The notes under the pieces are model-generated. The model had not been told where the DNA came from. It worked only from the letters and a program-made list of their open reading frames with translations, and made no database searches. The position numbers and the translations under genes were made by a program. A stretch of 64,000 nucleotides of DNA from Corythucha ciliata. Taxonomy: Eukaryota; Arthropoda; Insecta; Hemiptera; Tingidae. The stretch covers positions 38,192,001-38,256,000 of the forward strand of contig CM075943.1 in the NCBI GenBank assembly GCA_038030265.1. Reading direction: 5' to 3'. Below are positions 22,465 through 33,131 of the stretch, piece by piece; the stretch's first letter is position 1; every line of letters begins with the position of its first letter.

Positions 22465-22840
22465 GAACCAAGTCCTATTTTGATGATAACCACGAAAGAA
22501 GATTCATGCGTGGAAAATCCCCCCCCCCCTCCCAGATAGAAAACTAATTTACAATAACTCCTCAAAATTTTGGTTCGATTGCTTCTTATGCATGAATGAT
22601 AAAATAAAGATTTAAACGTAATTGATAAAAAAAAAAACAGCGATAAAAAACAGTGAACAGAGAGTAACAAGGGGTCTGACAGACCCCAGCGCCCCCTTTT
22701 TTTCCCCAGCGAGAAAAAATGAGGGTTTTCTTACCTTATTTTGTGTTGCGACACACTTCACGGCTGGCGAACAACTGAAAGAAAAGGTACTGAAGATCTA
22801 AAACTTCTGATCACAGATCGCGCTTCAATAGAGCGGGAAA

Positions 22841-22872
22841 TACAGTGGCTTTATAAAGACAGTGTGGCCAAG
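22841..22872 (+). repeat. P element terminal inverted repeat, left
   Basis: The first 26 bases match the complement of the right end exactly, and similarity runs slightly further with single mismatches. TATAAA within the repeat is palindromic (TTTATAAA). Confidence 0.9.
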
Positions 22873-23450
22873 CCGGTTCATGGGATTGGAGGGCGCCATT
22901 TTGATCCCAACAAGACTACTGCTTGGATAGGATCATGCCTACTTTTTCCACTATTGTTGTGATTTTCTGTGAAATGAGGCTTCTTCTTGATAGAAAATGG
23001 GATTTATGTTGTTCATGGAATATTTTAATGTTTGTAAGGAGATACTCGGTCGTCAACTTCACAATATAAACATGTAGAAAAAGAGTTTCAGGAGAACATT
23101 CCTCGATTAGGTTCCTGCTCTCCTGTACATTTACTTTGTTCGGTTTCATATTTCACAGGAATAATAGGAAATACATTTTGGTTAAACTGGAATTGGCTTA
23201 ATCGAATTTAAATAATAAAAAAAAATTACTGAATAACGTCAAGCCACGTACGTTCCAATCTGCTTGTCGAACGTGGTTGGTCAAACGTGATGGGCGTACT
23301 GTGTGTGGAGGATCATGATAGAGGTTTAAAGCTCGTTCCAAGATTTTCAGGAAATCGTCAATCAGGCTTGATAGTGTGCAGCTACCTGGGCGGGTGCAGA
23401 TTAGGAGACACAGTAACATGTTTCGACACACATTTTATTTTTTACATGAG

Positions 23451-26170
23451 TTACTGGAGATGATGTACGTATAAGTTCATTGACTTACTACTGAATACAG
23501 CATTTTTCACATTTTTCCTTCCTCCGTGAATTTTCAACCGAAAAGTGACGAATCTACTCATAATGGATTCTTTTAAATTATGACACATTGCTATATGGCT
23601 TGCGGGCTCGTGTTTCATTTTTTCTGTTAAAAATTTTTTAATATTACATGATTTATTTTCTAATTTACTTATATAATGCGAGAAAATTGCTTCTAAATTT
23701 AAAATGAATTTAAATGAATTTTCATTGCAAAAAAATAGACTGTTGTCATTGTAACTTTTCATTAACGTCAACTTTTCATATGGTAAGTTGAATGGGGAAT
23801 GCCGTCCAACACTGGAAATACATTTGTCACAAGATTTTCTCAGTTTTTGGATACTCATTACAAGATACCCAGAAATACAGTACAGAGAGTTTAATTCTGC
23901 ATTGCTCAAACATAACTCTTCAATAGGTGATTCTTCCACTGAAATTTCTTCAAAATATAATTCATTTTGAGCCTTAAGCCTTGCCAAATCCAAAAAATCA
24001 GCATATTCCTCTTTTTCGTCTTCCGAATAGCTAGTTTTACTCAAGTCTTTCATGTATTGTGAAAGCATAATTAATTTTAAATTCATTTTGAATTGTAAAG
24101 CATTTGGACAAGGTTGTTTAGCCCGTACAAGGGAAAACAAGTTTTCTAAGCAATCTTGGGAGAAACGGCTTGTCAATACGAAGGAGTAACCTCTAGAATA
24201 TATCAATATTTTTTGTACATCCAATATAGATTTTGTTGATATTATAACACCTTTTTGGCAAGGTTTAAAACTTGGTTTTTCACCTATTTCAATGTCCCTA
24301 AACAACTTAATAAAATTTTCGAGAAAAGTTATTGAATTACAATACGGCTCCAATTTATTTTTACTGAGAGCGAATAGGGGATGGCGAGATGTCATTAATT
24401 TGAACCACCGCTCTACCTCGTCGAGGAACCAAGCAGTGGTCAAATAGTCGGGCTTTTTGAGTTCGTGAGCCAAAAATTTAAGCCCGCTGGCAACCGAATG
24501 GCTCAGTACGTTTGTTGCATGGGGTACTCTCATTTTTTGGAAATGTGTAGGAGTCAAATCCTCCTCATGGAGCTTCGGAGCTAGTTTAAAATTTAATTTG
24601 TTTTGAAATTTAACAGGATCGTCCAGGTGGTCAACAGACACTAAATTTGTTGTCAAGTGGTTAGCTTCTACAACGTAACTCGGAAGTCTTATTGTTTTGT
24701 TGCTTAAAAGGCTGGACCTTATATTTTTAAAAAGGTGGACGGGGTCGGCAATGACAAACACATTTTCATCTTCGAAAGGATGACGAAATGAATTTGCGGT
24801 CTCTGCGTGTCTTCCTGTAGTCACCCCAAGCAGTCTCCACAAAGATTGGTTGCTGGAGCCCATATCTGATGTGACGCTAACTACATTCAAACCTATAGTC
24901 TTGGCTTTTTCTAGTATTATTTTTCATAACCACCCATAAATGGCTCCCTTGAACGGATTCGCCCGTATAATGATAAGCTACAGTTTGCTTCCACCGAGTA
25001 GCTACACCTGCCAACATGAAAACGAGGGCGTGTGTAGCGACTTTCTCTTCATTAGTAATCGTGACATTTCCAACGTATGAATTTAGTGTACAGTCGTAAA
25101 GTTTACCGGCTGTTATGCTCATTTCGTCCAATATCAAAACACAGTCTTTTTCTTGAGCATTCGAAAAGTTATCTATTTTAAGTTTTAGACAATCAAAAAC
25201 GTCATCCAACACTCCTGGCCTAAAGTCAATATTTTGAACCCATCTTCTCAACGTTTGTAATGATGGAAGAGGGAAATTCTGCTTCAGCATTTCGTTGTAC
25301 CCAGAATTGCCGCAAGAAAACCTAAGTTTTAGGGCATTTTTAATAGTGTCATTGCACCACTTGATGTGAGGTTTGTTTTTAAGTAAGTAGTTCTCCTGGT
25401 CTTTGTTAAAGCACTTGCCCAGCGCTAACCGATTCGCATAATTTTGTTCAAGTTTTCTGTTTAGACGTCGTGTTTTCCGTAGTTCGTTTTTCAATTTCTT
25501 ATTCCGCAAAAAAAAATTCTTTTTGGATTTGTCCAATTCGACAATTTGTTTCTTTAGCTCGCTTCTTTTTGTTCTACGAACCAGTTTTGTGGGTTGAAAT
25601 GTGCTTTCTGATGACGTACTCGAAGATGCTGAGGACGGTCGTTCTGCGCTGACTCCACTGGGACCACTATCGGCTGGCATTGCATAATCATGCTTCTAAA
25701 AAGTTACACAAATAAGGCAAAACGCGCTTAGTAATATTAAATTATTCAAAAACTTACAAACTTTGCTGTGTTTGGGCTGGAACCAGGCCCGGTGACATCG
25801 GCAGTTGCGTTGCTGCTGAAACTGGATGAAGCCGTTCTCTCCTTTGGAGGCTTTCTCTTTTTCTTCTCCGTAATATGAGAAAACAATGTGGGAACTGCAT
25901 TCGGCTTCAACATGCGCCTACTGTCCGCTCGATTCAACTCGAACATGTCAGCTGCGAAATGTGCCTAAAGAAAAGAATACATTTACAAATCCCATTCAAT
26001 ATTCAATGTTGTGTGAAAGTTAATAAATACGACGAGTCCTTAGGAAACCAGTTCTCCCTTTTCACCTTGGAAGCCCATAGCCTTCTTCGCTCAGGATTCT
26101 TAGGAAACCGCTTCATCAGGAAACCTTTGGAGTCCCTGTTAGTGCAACCAAATGCACAACAACCTGGCAT
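23451..26170 (-). CDS. P element transposase with THAP domain, one frameshift
   Basis: The minus-strand gene starts near 26170 with a THAP zinc-finger half (CCAFGCTNRDSKG). An exon at 25758-25964 holds the THAP end (HFAADMFELN...LKPNAVPTLF). An intron at 25696-25757 (GTAAGT/TTTTTAG) joins in phase to the large exon 25695-23451. That exon has a leucine-zipper-like coiled coil (LKKQIVELDKSKKNFFLRNK), then the RNase-H-like transposase (VLILDEMSI, TSDMGSSNQ, ADPVHLFKNI) and the C-terminal part with SRFSQDCLENLFSLVR. The aspartates and that glutamate match the catalytic acids known in P transposase. An extra base in the run at 24920-24924 shifts the frame. The THAP exon junction near 26030 could not be resolved and lacks the expected CxxH cysteine, so that domain may be damaged. 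Confidence 0.88.
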
Positions 26171-26268
26171 CTAAATTTTAAGAAATGAGGTTTTAAAAAT
26201 TCAGAAGATAATCAACATTGGCAAATGAATGCAGCGGGACCAAATATGTGTTTTTCAGGCCCTTATTA

Positions 26269-26463
26269 GGCTACGGTTACTACGCATGCGATTTCTGACG
26301 GAAATGTGTTCTGACGAGCTCTGACGAATTCGCAAACAAACAAACGTCTGCTTTTCTATGAAAGTGGTTACTATGGGAGAGAAATCCTCGTCAGAATACG
26401 TACGAGGGACAAACTCGTTAGAGCAAATTTTCATCAGAAATCGCATGCATAGAAACCGAAACC
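26269..26463. mobile_element. 195-bp MITE within the P element, TTA duplication
   Basis: Ends GGCTACGG and CCGAAACC, with long imperfect arms around CGCATGCGATTTCTGA. TTA lies at 26266-26268 and 26464-26466. PIF/Harbinger-type form. Confidence 0.7.
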
Positions 26464-26744
26464 TTATTCAAGTCTTTATTAAAGTTGAGTGTTTGCTTAC
26501 GACCGAATTGAAGTAAATACTGAGCTTGATAGGTGGATGACTGAATAGGAGCCAAAATAATGAACTTTTGGTCAAAGCTTTATAGCTGAACGTGAAACTC
26601 AGGGCACAATTCAGAAACCATAAACTAATCTTAGCGAGACCTTGACTTGAGTTGTTTTATTCATAATTATGGTTTGTTAAAAGTGTCATCTGTTTCGAAG
26701 CGCTTTAAGGAGGACTTAAATTATTGAGGAAGGTATCTGAATAA

Positions 26745-26897
26745 GGCCCACAGTTATGCCATGTCGTTCCTCGAACTTTCCTTCAACTTCAACCTCCTTT
26801 GCAAACGGTAGAATCACTTGTTATTTTATAAATTTCGCAGTTTTTGAGGGATCTTCGAGGCCGAGGAAGGCTCGAGGAACGACTTGTCGTACGGGCC
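26745..26897. mobile_element. 153-bp MITE within the P element, TAA duplication
   Basis: Ends GGCCCACAG and GTACGGGCC, with inverted GTCGTTCCTCGA arms. TAA lies at 26742-26744 and 26898-26900. PIF/Harbinger-type form. Confidence 0.75.
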
Positions 26898-27274
26898 TAA
26901 ATGTTAACTAATTTGAACTGATTCTAAATTTGCGAACAAAAATGATTGCTTGACGTTGAAAATAATAAAGTGGTGTGCACTCACCTTCCGAACAAACGGA
27001 TGAGCGTCGAAATCAAAATCACAATAGTGTCCTCTCACTCAAAAGTCAAGTTACTCAAAAGGCTTAATCACCAAATTAACTACTCTCCAACAAACACAAG
27101 CCAAACAACAATGACAAGTGGTTCAACAAAACTCAAATAATAACAATAACTCCCAAGAAAAAACTAGAAAACGCAAAAAAATACACTTGGAGTTAAACGA
27201 ACAGCTCGAGAACTCGAAGAGAAATGGGTTCAACATGGCGGTGACGACACCAGCCAATAGAAAACGATGCCACG

Positions 27275-27306
27275 CTTGACCACACTGTCTTTATAAAGCC
27301 ACTGTA
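27275..27306 (-). repeat. P element terminal inverted repeat, right
   Basis: Complement of the left end, terminating CCACTGTA next to the GCGGGAAA duplication. Confidence 0.9.
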
Positions 27307-27371
27307 GCGGGAAACGTGTGTTTGGGGTCTACTGGACCACATTGTTACCACTCGAGGCTAGCAATCACTAA

Positions 27372-27745
27372 CCCCTCCCAGTATCAAAATTTCATTTCAG
27401 AAGTTACTAATTCCTGCGAGCAATGCATAACGATATGTAGGGTAAAATCGGGCAGGTCGACGAGAAATTCAACGATATGGTGGAACAGTCAATGTGCCAC
27501 GGCTGACAATATTAGAAAACAGGCTTTCCTAAACTACAAAAACAAACCAACTCTTGATAACTTCCTCACGTATAAAAAACAAACCGCGGCCGCCGAATTA
27601 ATATTCAGTAACGCAAAAAAAACTTCCTGGAAGGACTTTTGTGAAAAATCTCAGTTGGAATACTCCTATGAAAGATATGTGGAAACAATTAAAAAAATTA
27701 AGTAATAACAAAAGAGTCTCAGAACCTTCGTCCTTGTCTGACGAC
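27372..27745 (+). pseudogene. Non-LTR retrotransposon linker (copy A, part 2)
   Basis: The frame containing NPSQYQNFISEVTNSCEQC and WWNSQCATADNIRKQ is the linker between endonuclease and RT in Jockey/I-type ORF2. It joins upstream to 20359 and downstream, across a transposon insertion at 27748, to the RT. A stop in the linker (after KTIKKIK-like sequence near 27700) shows decay. Confidence 0.75.
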
Positions 27746-27747
27746 TG

Positions 27748-28941
27748 CACTGAGAAAAATCCCCTTTCACAGTAATGTAAAAACATTGTTATAGCGTAAT
27801 GAAATAAGAGTACCTTCGTGAACCACTAGTTGATGACTAAATAAGTATTGTATTAATTGAAATTCATTGAAATGTCGTAGAAAAATACCATAACGTAATG
27901 CAATTATGCTGTTATTGATCCCCATAATCTTATAAGAAAATCATGATCCTTCCTTCAAGAAATTGTTCACAATGAAATAACATTATTTCATTTCACGCTG
28001 TCAGGAAAGCTGTCCGAATGAGGCAATGACGTCACTCCCTCATGATATTGGAATGAAAAACTGTGGTGCTGTTACATTTCCAATTCGGGTAGAAACGCAA
28101 GCACATTGGTAAATGTCACTATGGTACATTAGGACAAGAATAACCAATTCCGTCGAGGCGTCGACAAAAAATTGCAAGATCACTTCAAAGTCTTGACGTT
28201 GTGTTTAAAAATTTAAAGAAGTGACTCTGGTTGATTAAATGAAGATTCTTGCTTCAACGAGAATCACGAGGAATTATCAGGAAAAGGACTAGGTGCTCAT
28301 CTATAGCGGGTGGGGTGCAGACACAGTTTTTCATCATTCTCGTTCTCGCGCCTCTCGCGGGCCTTCGCCATTCGGCCACTCGCACAGTCGTTGATTCAGT
28401 TTGAGTTCTGTTTACCGTTCCGATAATTATGGGCAAGTGTACTCGCGACCTGCTCGAGCGTTGGGGCCTTAGCCACTACATAACGACATTATGTTACAGG
28501 TAGATCTAAAGTGGACTAAATATTTTGTTGTAGTTGTGATATTTGTATGCCATTCGATTTCATCATTTATGTTAATAAAAGGATTTGAAAAAATAAGGTA
28601 ATTGGAATATTTTCTTATACATATTTTACTTTTTCTGTCCATTTCTTTTCATTTACCTACTGTTTCGATAACGTGGCAGCACAGAAAGAGCCAATAGGGG
28701 AAAAAATGAACTTCCTCATAACTTCAATTGAGGATCACGTTAATTTATTCTTCATATCCCCATATTTCTAAAGGATTCCTGATAAAGGTATGACGTCATG
28801 GTTCCTCTATGCCAATGCCTTCCAACGTGAAGGAGCATGATGAGGGATCGTGCTACTAGTTCCTAATGCAGTAAGATGCCGTAACGTGAGTCGGTTTCTA
28901 TCATGAATTCCTCTTATTTCTGTTGAAAATTTCTCTCAGTG
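27748..28941. mobile_element. 1194-bp element with CACTGAGAAAA ends, TG duplication
   Basis: Ends CACTGAGAAAAAT and ATTTCTCTCAGTG are inverted. TG flanks both sides (27746-27747 and 28942-28943), and copy B has the empty site with a single TG. No coding capacity was recognised. Short motifs such as CGTAATG and TAACGTAATG recur inside. It is a non-autonomous element of the same terminal type as 30548-32366. Confidence 0.9.
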
Positions 28942-28943
28942 TG

Positions 28944-30545
28944 GATCATGGGATTTCTGGACAAATTACCCCCTCCTTCAGTTTCTATTACGATCACATC
29001 ACCTCCAACCCAAAATTGTATAGAGCCCCATTTTCTGGTAAACCAGATCAGTTACAAAGAACTGAACGATGTCCTGCGCAGAACAACTAACACTTCACCC
29101 GGACTGGACGGAATAGATTACTCCATAATAGAGCATTTACCAGATAATTTCAAGACCCACTTACTCGATATTTACAACAAAATTTTCGAATCTGGTGAAA
29201 TACCATGTGAATGGAAAAGGTATTGCGTTCTCCCTGTGCCAAAACCGGGGAAAACAGCCAACAATTGTGACTCTTATCGGCCCATTTCACTGTCATCTTG
29301 CTTACTAAGAACATTTGAGCGAATTTTGAAAAACAGATTAGAATACTGGGTGGAAAAGAACATATCTACCACCAAATCAGTATGGTTTTCGAAAAGGACG
29401 ATCCTGTCTCGACGGTTTAGCGTAATTAGTGGCGGACATACAGACTGGATTCTCAGAAAATAAAACCACCTGGCAATCATGCTAGATATAACTGGAGCGT
29501 TTCATAATGTCAATATCAGCATTCTTAAGACAAAAATGGAAAATTTAAATATACCTTGCCAATTCATTAAAATAATTACTGCAATTGTTGAAGAACGAGT
29601 AATTTATTTAAGACATGGGGAGGACCTGATTGGGCCTCGGCTGGTCCGGCAGGGTTTACCTCAAGGAGGAATTTTGAGTCCTACTCTTTACGCTAATTAC
29701 AACCATGATATAAAACGCGTATTACATGAAAACGTAAGTATTGTACATCATGTATGAGTGGTTGTACAATACGCTGACGACATTTGCCTGTACACCCAAC
29801 ACTCAGATGTCACGTTGCCAACCGAAACCCTTAGCAAAAGTTTGGCAGCTACCGACAACTACTTGACTAATCACGGACTAAGCATTTCTCTTTCTAAATC
29901 AATGATTTGTCCGTTCACTAGGAAAATAAATATTTTTCCTTCAAATGACATTGTAATAGGCAATAAGCGCTATCCGATCAAATTCGAAACAACTTATTTA
30001 GGCATTCGCCTCGATCGTAAATTAAATGGGGTTTCACACATTAACTATGTTTCAAGTAAATCCGAAAAATACTTTAACATAATGAAAGTTGTGAGTCATC
30101 TCCGCTGGGGTGCCGATCCTAATATTGCCCTTAAATTCTATCGTGCTACTATTCGATCGGTGCTAGATTACGGCTGCGTATTCCATGGCCAAGCAGCACA
30201 AACACAAAGGAAACTGGAAGTCTTACACCATAACAGCTTACGGCTAAGTCTGGGACTATTAAAGTCCACCCCTATAATCGCTTTGTTAAACGAAACGGGA
30301 GAATGTCCCTTGGCAATTCGTAGAGAAATATTATGAGATAGGCACCTACTCAAGATCAGACATCAGAGCCTTCTATCCCCTCTTATTCCAAAAAATTGTT
30401 CATCTTAACACCCTGAACTTAACGGCTCAATATTGGATTTCAAAAAAGTCACCCCTGCTCACTGAAAGTTTCTTAAGGCTGTACAAGTATAGTGACCAAA
30501 TCTTATCTCACGAAAAAATGCCTTTATTCAATCTCAATACAGGAA
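28944..30545 (+). pseudogene. Non-LTR retrotransposon reverse transcriptase (copy A)
   Basis: RT motifs follow in order: TSPGLDGIDYSII, IPCEWKRYCVLPVPKPGK, SYRPISLSS, LDITGAFHNV, RQGLPQGGILSPTL and the catalytic QYADDICLY. This is a Jockey/I-type RT that copies RNA at a nicked genomic target. In-frame stops at 29461-29463 and 29755-29757 (just before YADD) inactivate it, and copy B has both stops. The C-terminal thumb/linker extends to 30545, where a CACTG element inserts. Confidence 0.88.
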
Positions 30546-31128
30546 TACACTGGGAAAACGAGTCGGTTTTTTGGCTCGGTCAAAGTGAATACTTGGTTGG
30601 GTTAACCGAACTTTTTGACCAAGTAATGACCGTCTAACTGCGTTGAATCAAATACTGACCGAGTTCTAGGCCACAATAAGCCGTGATGACCGAGTGGACC
30701 TGTGAATCACACGAATAATAACCGAGTATCTGGTTAAATAAGGCACCAACCGAGTCCGTGGCACTCGGTTAAAGACAGCGAGGCGACTGCGTTACCCGAG
30801 TAAGAGAATAATCCCCACTACTTCTCAGTGACCTTCGGATGATTTTACCGAGTAAACGGGTTATGGTACAACAAACCCAGTCGACTCGGTTAGAAAATGA
30901 ATGAATAAGGCTGCTCACACGATGTTTTGACCTAGTGGAAACGACCGTTAATTTCAGCTGACCAAGTAGGTTAGAAGGCGGGAAACAAAACTACCGAGTA
31001 GCACGTGTCTAGTTGGTTTTCGTATTGCATCAGTCGGATTCGGGCTAGTCAGTGCTCGTTCAGTGATGAGTGGTTAAACAAAAATAGCAGGGTTCCATCT
31101 ATACTGTGCCAATTTCATCATAATAACT

Positions 31129-31750
31129 ATGACCGACGTAGCCGATTTACTTCGAGAGTGGAAAATTACTGAAGCGGAAATTAAGGAAATTACAGGTAAG
31201 CAATTTTTTTTTTACTGTCGCATGTTTTTTTAGGTTTCCATTTTTAATTATTATATAATAATTTATTAGGACTATAACTTCGGCTTAAACCAGTAGCAGA
31301 GCTTAGCCCTCATGCCTGATGAGCCTCTCAGCGGTAAGCAATTTTTCCTTACTTTTTAACTTGCATTGAAATTATTTGAAGCCTGTCTGTTCCTGCCCTA
31401 TACGTAGGTAGTTCTCGGAAGTAAATTGAGCATCCAAAAAAGGCGTCGCGATGAAATACTGCTGTCTATTTGATCTACCTTTCAAACAACAAAACGAAGG
31501 TAGACGAGTTCGTATAATGGATTACGCACTCAATAACGGAGAGAACCAAGAGACCGGGAGCGAGCAGTTTTGGGAATTCAACCATTCTTCTCCAGCAGAA
31601 GACAGCTGGGAATCAGTCAGGCAAGCCTACGTCGTTACAGATGGTTTCTTACATTCATTCGACAACATTTTAGAAGCGGTCGATATTTGTTTTCAAAGGC
31701 TTTTATATGTGTTTCATCAAAGTTACCTGAATAAATGTGAACATATTTAG
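31129..31750 (+). CDS. Possible captured or unknown spliced gene in the CACTGGG element
   Basis: A short exon at 31129-31195 starts MTDVADLLREWKITEAEIKE and ends in a good donor (ACAG/GTAAGC). A second segment, about 31270-31333, ends in another GTAAGC donor but has stops in the joining frame. It is followed by a 99-residue open frame at 31451-31750 (MKYCCLFDLP...) that ends just after AATAAA. The first exon and the string LRLKPVAEL in the second weakly suggest a SAM-like helical domain. It may be a host gene piece carried by the element, now decayed, or the remnant of the element's own gene. Function unknown. Confidence 0.35.
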
Positions 31751-31960
31751 CAACTTCTGCAAACGAAATTATTGCTGGTTAATAATGCAATTCCTTGTTC
31801 GCTTTAATACCTTCATTATAGAGCAGGTACGGTTAATTTATTGCAACAACCGAGCAAGAAAATGACAAGAAACCTAGTGAGATTGGTTATTTTTTACCAA
31901 GCTTGGCTAGGTCATTTCTGTTAAAACAACCGAGTGAGTCGGAGAAAAACAACCGTGGTT

Positions 31961-32085
31961 ACTCGGTATAATATGACCGAGTAACTCGGTATAATATGAC
32001 CGAGTTACTCGGTATAATATGACCGAGTAACTCGGTATAATATAACCAAGTAACTCGGTATAATATGACCGAGTAACTCGGTTAA
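31961..32085. repeat. 23-bp palindromic tandem array
   Basis: Units start at 31961, 31984, 32007, 32030, 32053 and 32076, a strict 23-bp spacing. Each begins ACTCGGT, has an AT-rich centre (ATAATATG) and ends ACCGAGT, so each unit is a hairpin or paired inverted site. It lies in the right subterminal part of the CACTGGG element. Confidence 0.9.
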
Positions 32086-32368
32086 TAATGTTATGATTTG
32101 GTTGAATACTTTTTACCAAGCCACTTGGTTGATGATGAAATGACTCGGGTGCAAATTTTTGACCAAGTAATCAACTTGATTTAACCGAGCACATCTACTA
32201 GGTTGAATCTGCCAAAATACTTCGTTAAAATCAAACTCGGTTAGAAATTGTGTTTAACCGGAAAATGGTACCAGGTTAAAACGACCGAACTTACTCGGGT
32301 GCAAATTATTAACCAAGTAAGCTCAGTTAAATTCAACCGAGTTTTGAGCTGTTTTTTCTCCCAGTGTA

Positions 32369-33076
32369 TATTCGATATTCCTACAGCGATTTAATATCCC
32401 TATTTACTACTTCCACAACTTCTCCAACCGTCTATTCACCAATATTAACAACTTGACCCTTACGCACTTATTGAGAACCAAATTCCCAGCAAGGTGTCCG
32501 CTGTTCACCGACGCTTCCAAAACCAATGACAACGTTGGATGTGCGGTTTATGATCCATCCCATAATATAGGGCTGCAATTTATCCTTAATCCACTCACAA
32601 CCATATATGAAGCTGAACTTTATGCCATACTGGAAGCCATTAAATACTTTTCCAGGCTTGAAACCAACAAACTGTTAATTCTAACAGATAGCAAAAGTGC
32701 AGCCACTGCCTTACAAAGTATCAGGATATCAGCAAAGATTAGCAAAGTCATAATAGACATAATAGAAATCAGTGCTCAGCTCACATATGAGTCTAAGTGA
32801 GTAGCAATACTGTGGATACCATCGCATTCCAATATAATCGGTAACGACCGGTCTGACATGATGGCGAAAAATGCCTGCAATACAGCCATGTCTAGATGTG
32901 TCGTCCAAAATCACTCATACTTCGACCTTAATAACATCATGCATTACAACATCGTAAGACATGGGACTGCCAATATTCTGCTTCACCCACAGGTACTTTA
33001 TACAAAAGCTACAATCCATTCACCTCTAGAACTCCCTGGTTCTCAGGGAAATACGTTCACAAGGATTTCATCAGAA
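32369..33076 (+). pseudogene. Non-LTR retrotransposon RNase H region (copy A)
   Basis: The frame from 32453 holds LFTDASKTNDNVGCAVYDPS, YEAELYAILEAIKY and LTDSKSAATAL, which give the D-E-D active-site acids of an ORF2 RNase H. A stop follows at about 32798, after TYESK, although related sequence continues (SHSNIIGNDRSDMMAK). A Ty3 element interrupts it at 33082. An RNase H after the RT points to the I or a related clade. Confidence 0.8.
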
Positions 33077-33131
33077 CACTTTGTCATGAAATTAGGTCAC
33101 ATGTGTGTGTTTACATCTCAGTCTTTCCCTG

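Larger units (their letters stand above)
22841..27306 (-). mobile_element. P-superfamily DNA transposon, 4466 bp
   Basis: Inverted ends start TACAGTGGCTTTATAAAGAC and agree over about 30 bp. The 8-bp duplication GCGGGAAA lies at 22833-22840 and 27307-27314. Copy B has a single GCGGGAAA at the same place and no insertion, an exact empty site. The element carries a THAP9/P-type transposase and two MITEs (26269 and 26745) in its 5' part. It lies about 60 bp from one end of the piggyBac element. Confidence 0.95.
20364..27367 (-). mobile_element. piggyBac element, copy A (contains a P element)
   Basis: CTAA lies at 20360-20363 and 27368-27371. Cutting out the insert plus one CTAA puts the host retrotransposon back into one frame, which supports these borders. 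The ends share inverted sequence (CTAGCC...GGTAAC and GGTCC...ACCCCAA). After subtracting the 4466-bp P element and its 8-bp duplication the element is 2530 bp, normal for piggyBac. The usual target is TTAA, so CTAA is atypical or mutated. Copy B has the same right border at 40037. Confidence 0.8.
30548..32366. mobile_element. 1819-bp element with CACTGGGAAAA ends, TA duplication
   Basis: Left end CACTGGGAAAACG, right end TTTTTTCTCCCAGTG, with TA at 30546-30547 and 32367-32368. Copy B shows the uninterrupted retrotransposon with one TA. The flanking 500-700 bp on each side hold dozens of CTCGGT / ACCGAG motifs, often as ACCGAGTTACTCGGT palindromes. A 23-bp array lies at 31961-32085. The middle contains a possible spliced gene (31129-31750). 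No transposase is recognisable, so mobility was presumably supplied in trans. Confidence 0.92.

Noticed and set aside
31961..32085. CRISPR-like array
   Set aside because: Units are contiguous 23-bp palindromes without distinct spacers, in a eukaryotic transposon; not a CRISPR.
31961..32340. Telomere-like or centromeric repeat
   Set aside because: The motif is bounded by transposon termini and a target duplication, so it is internal to a mobile element.
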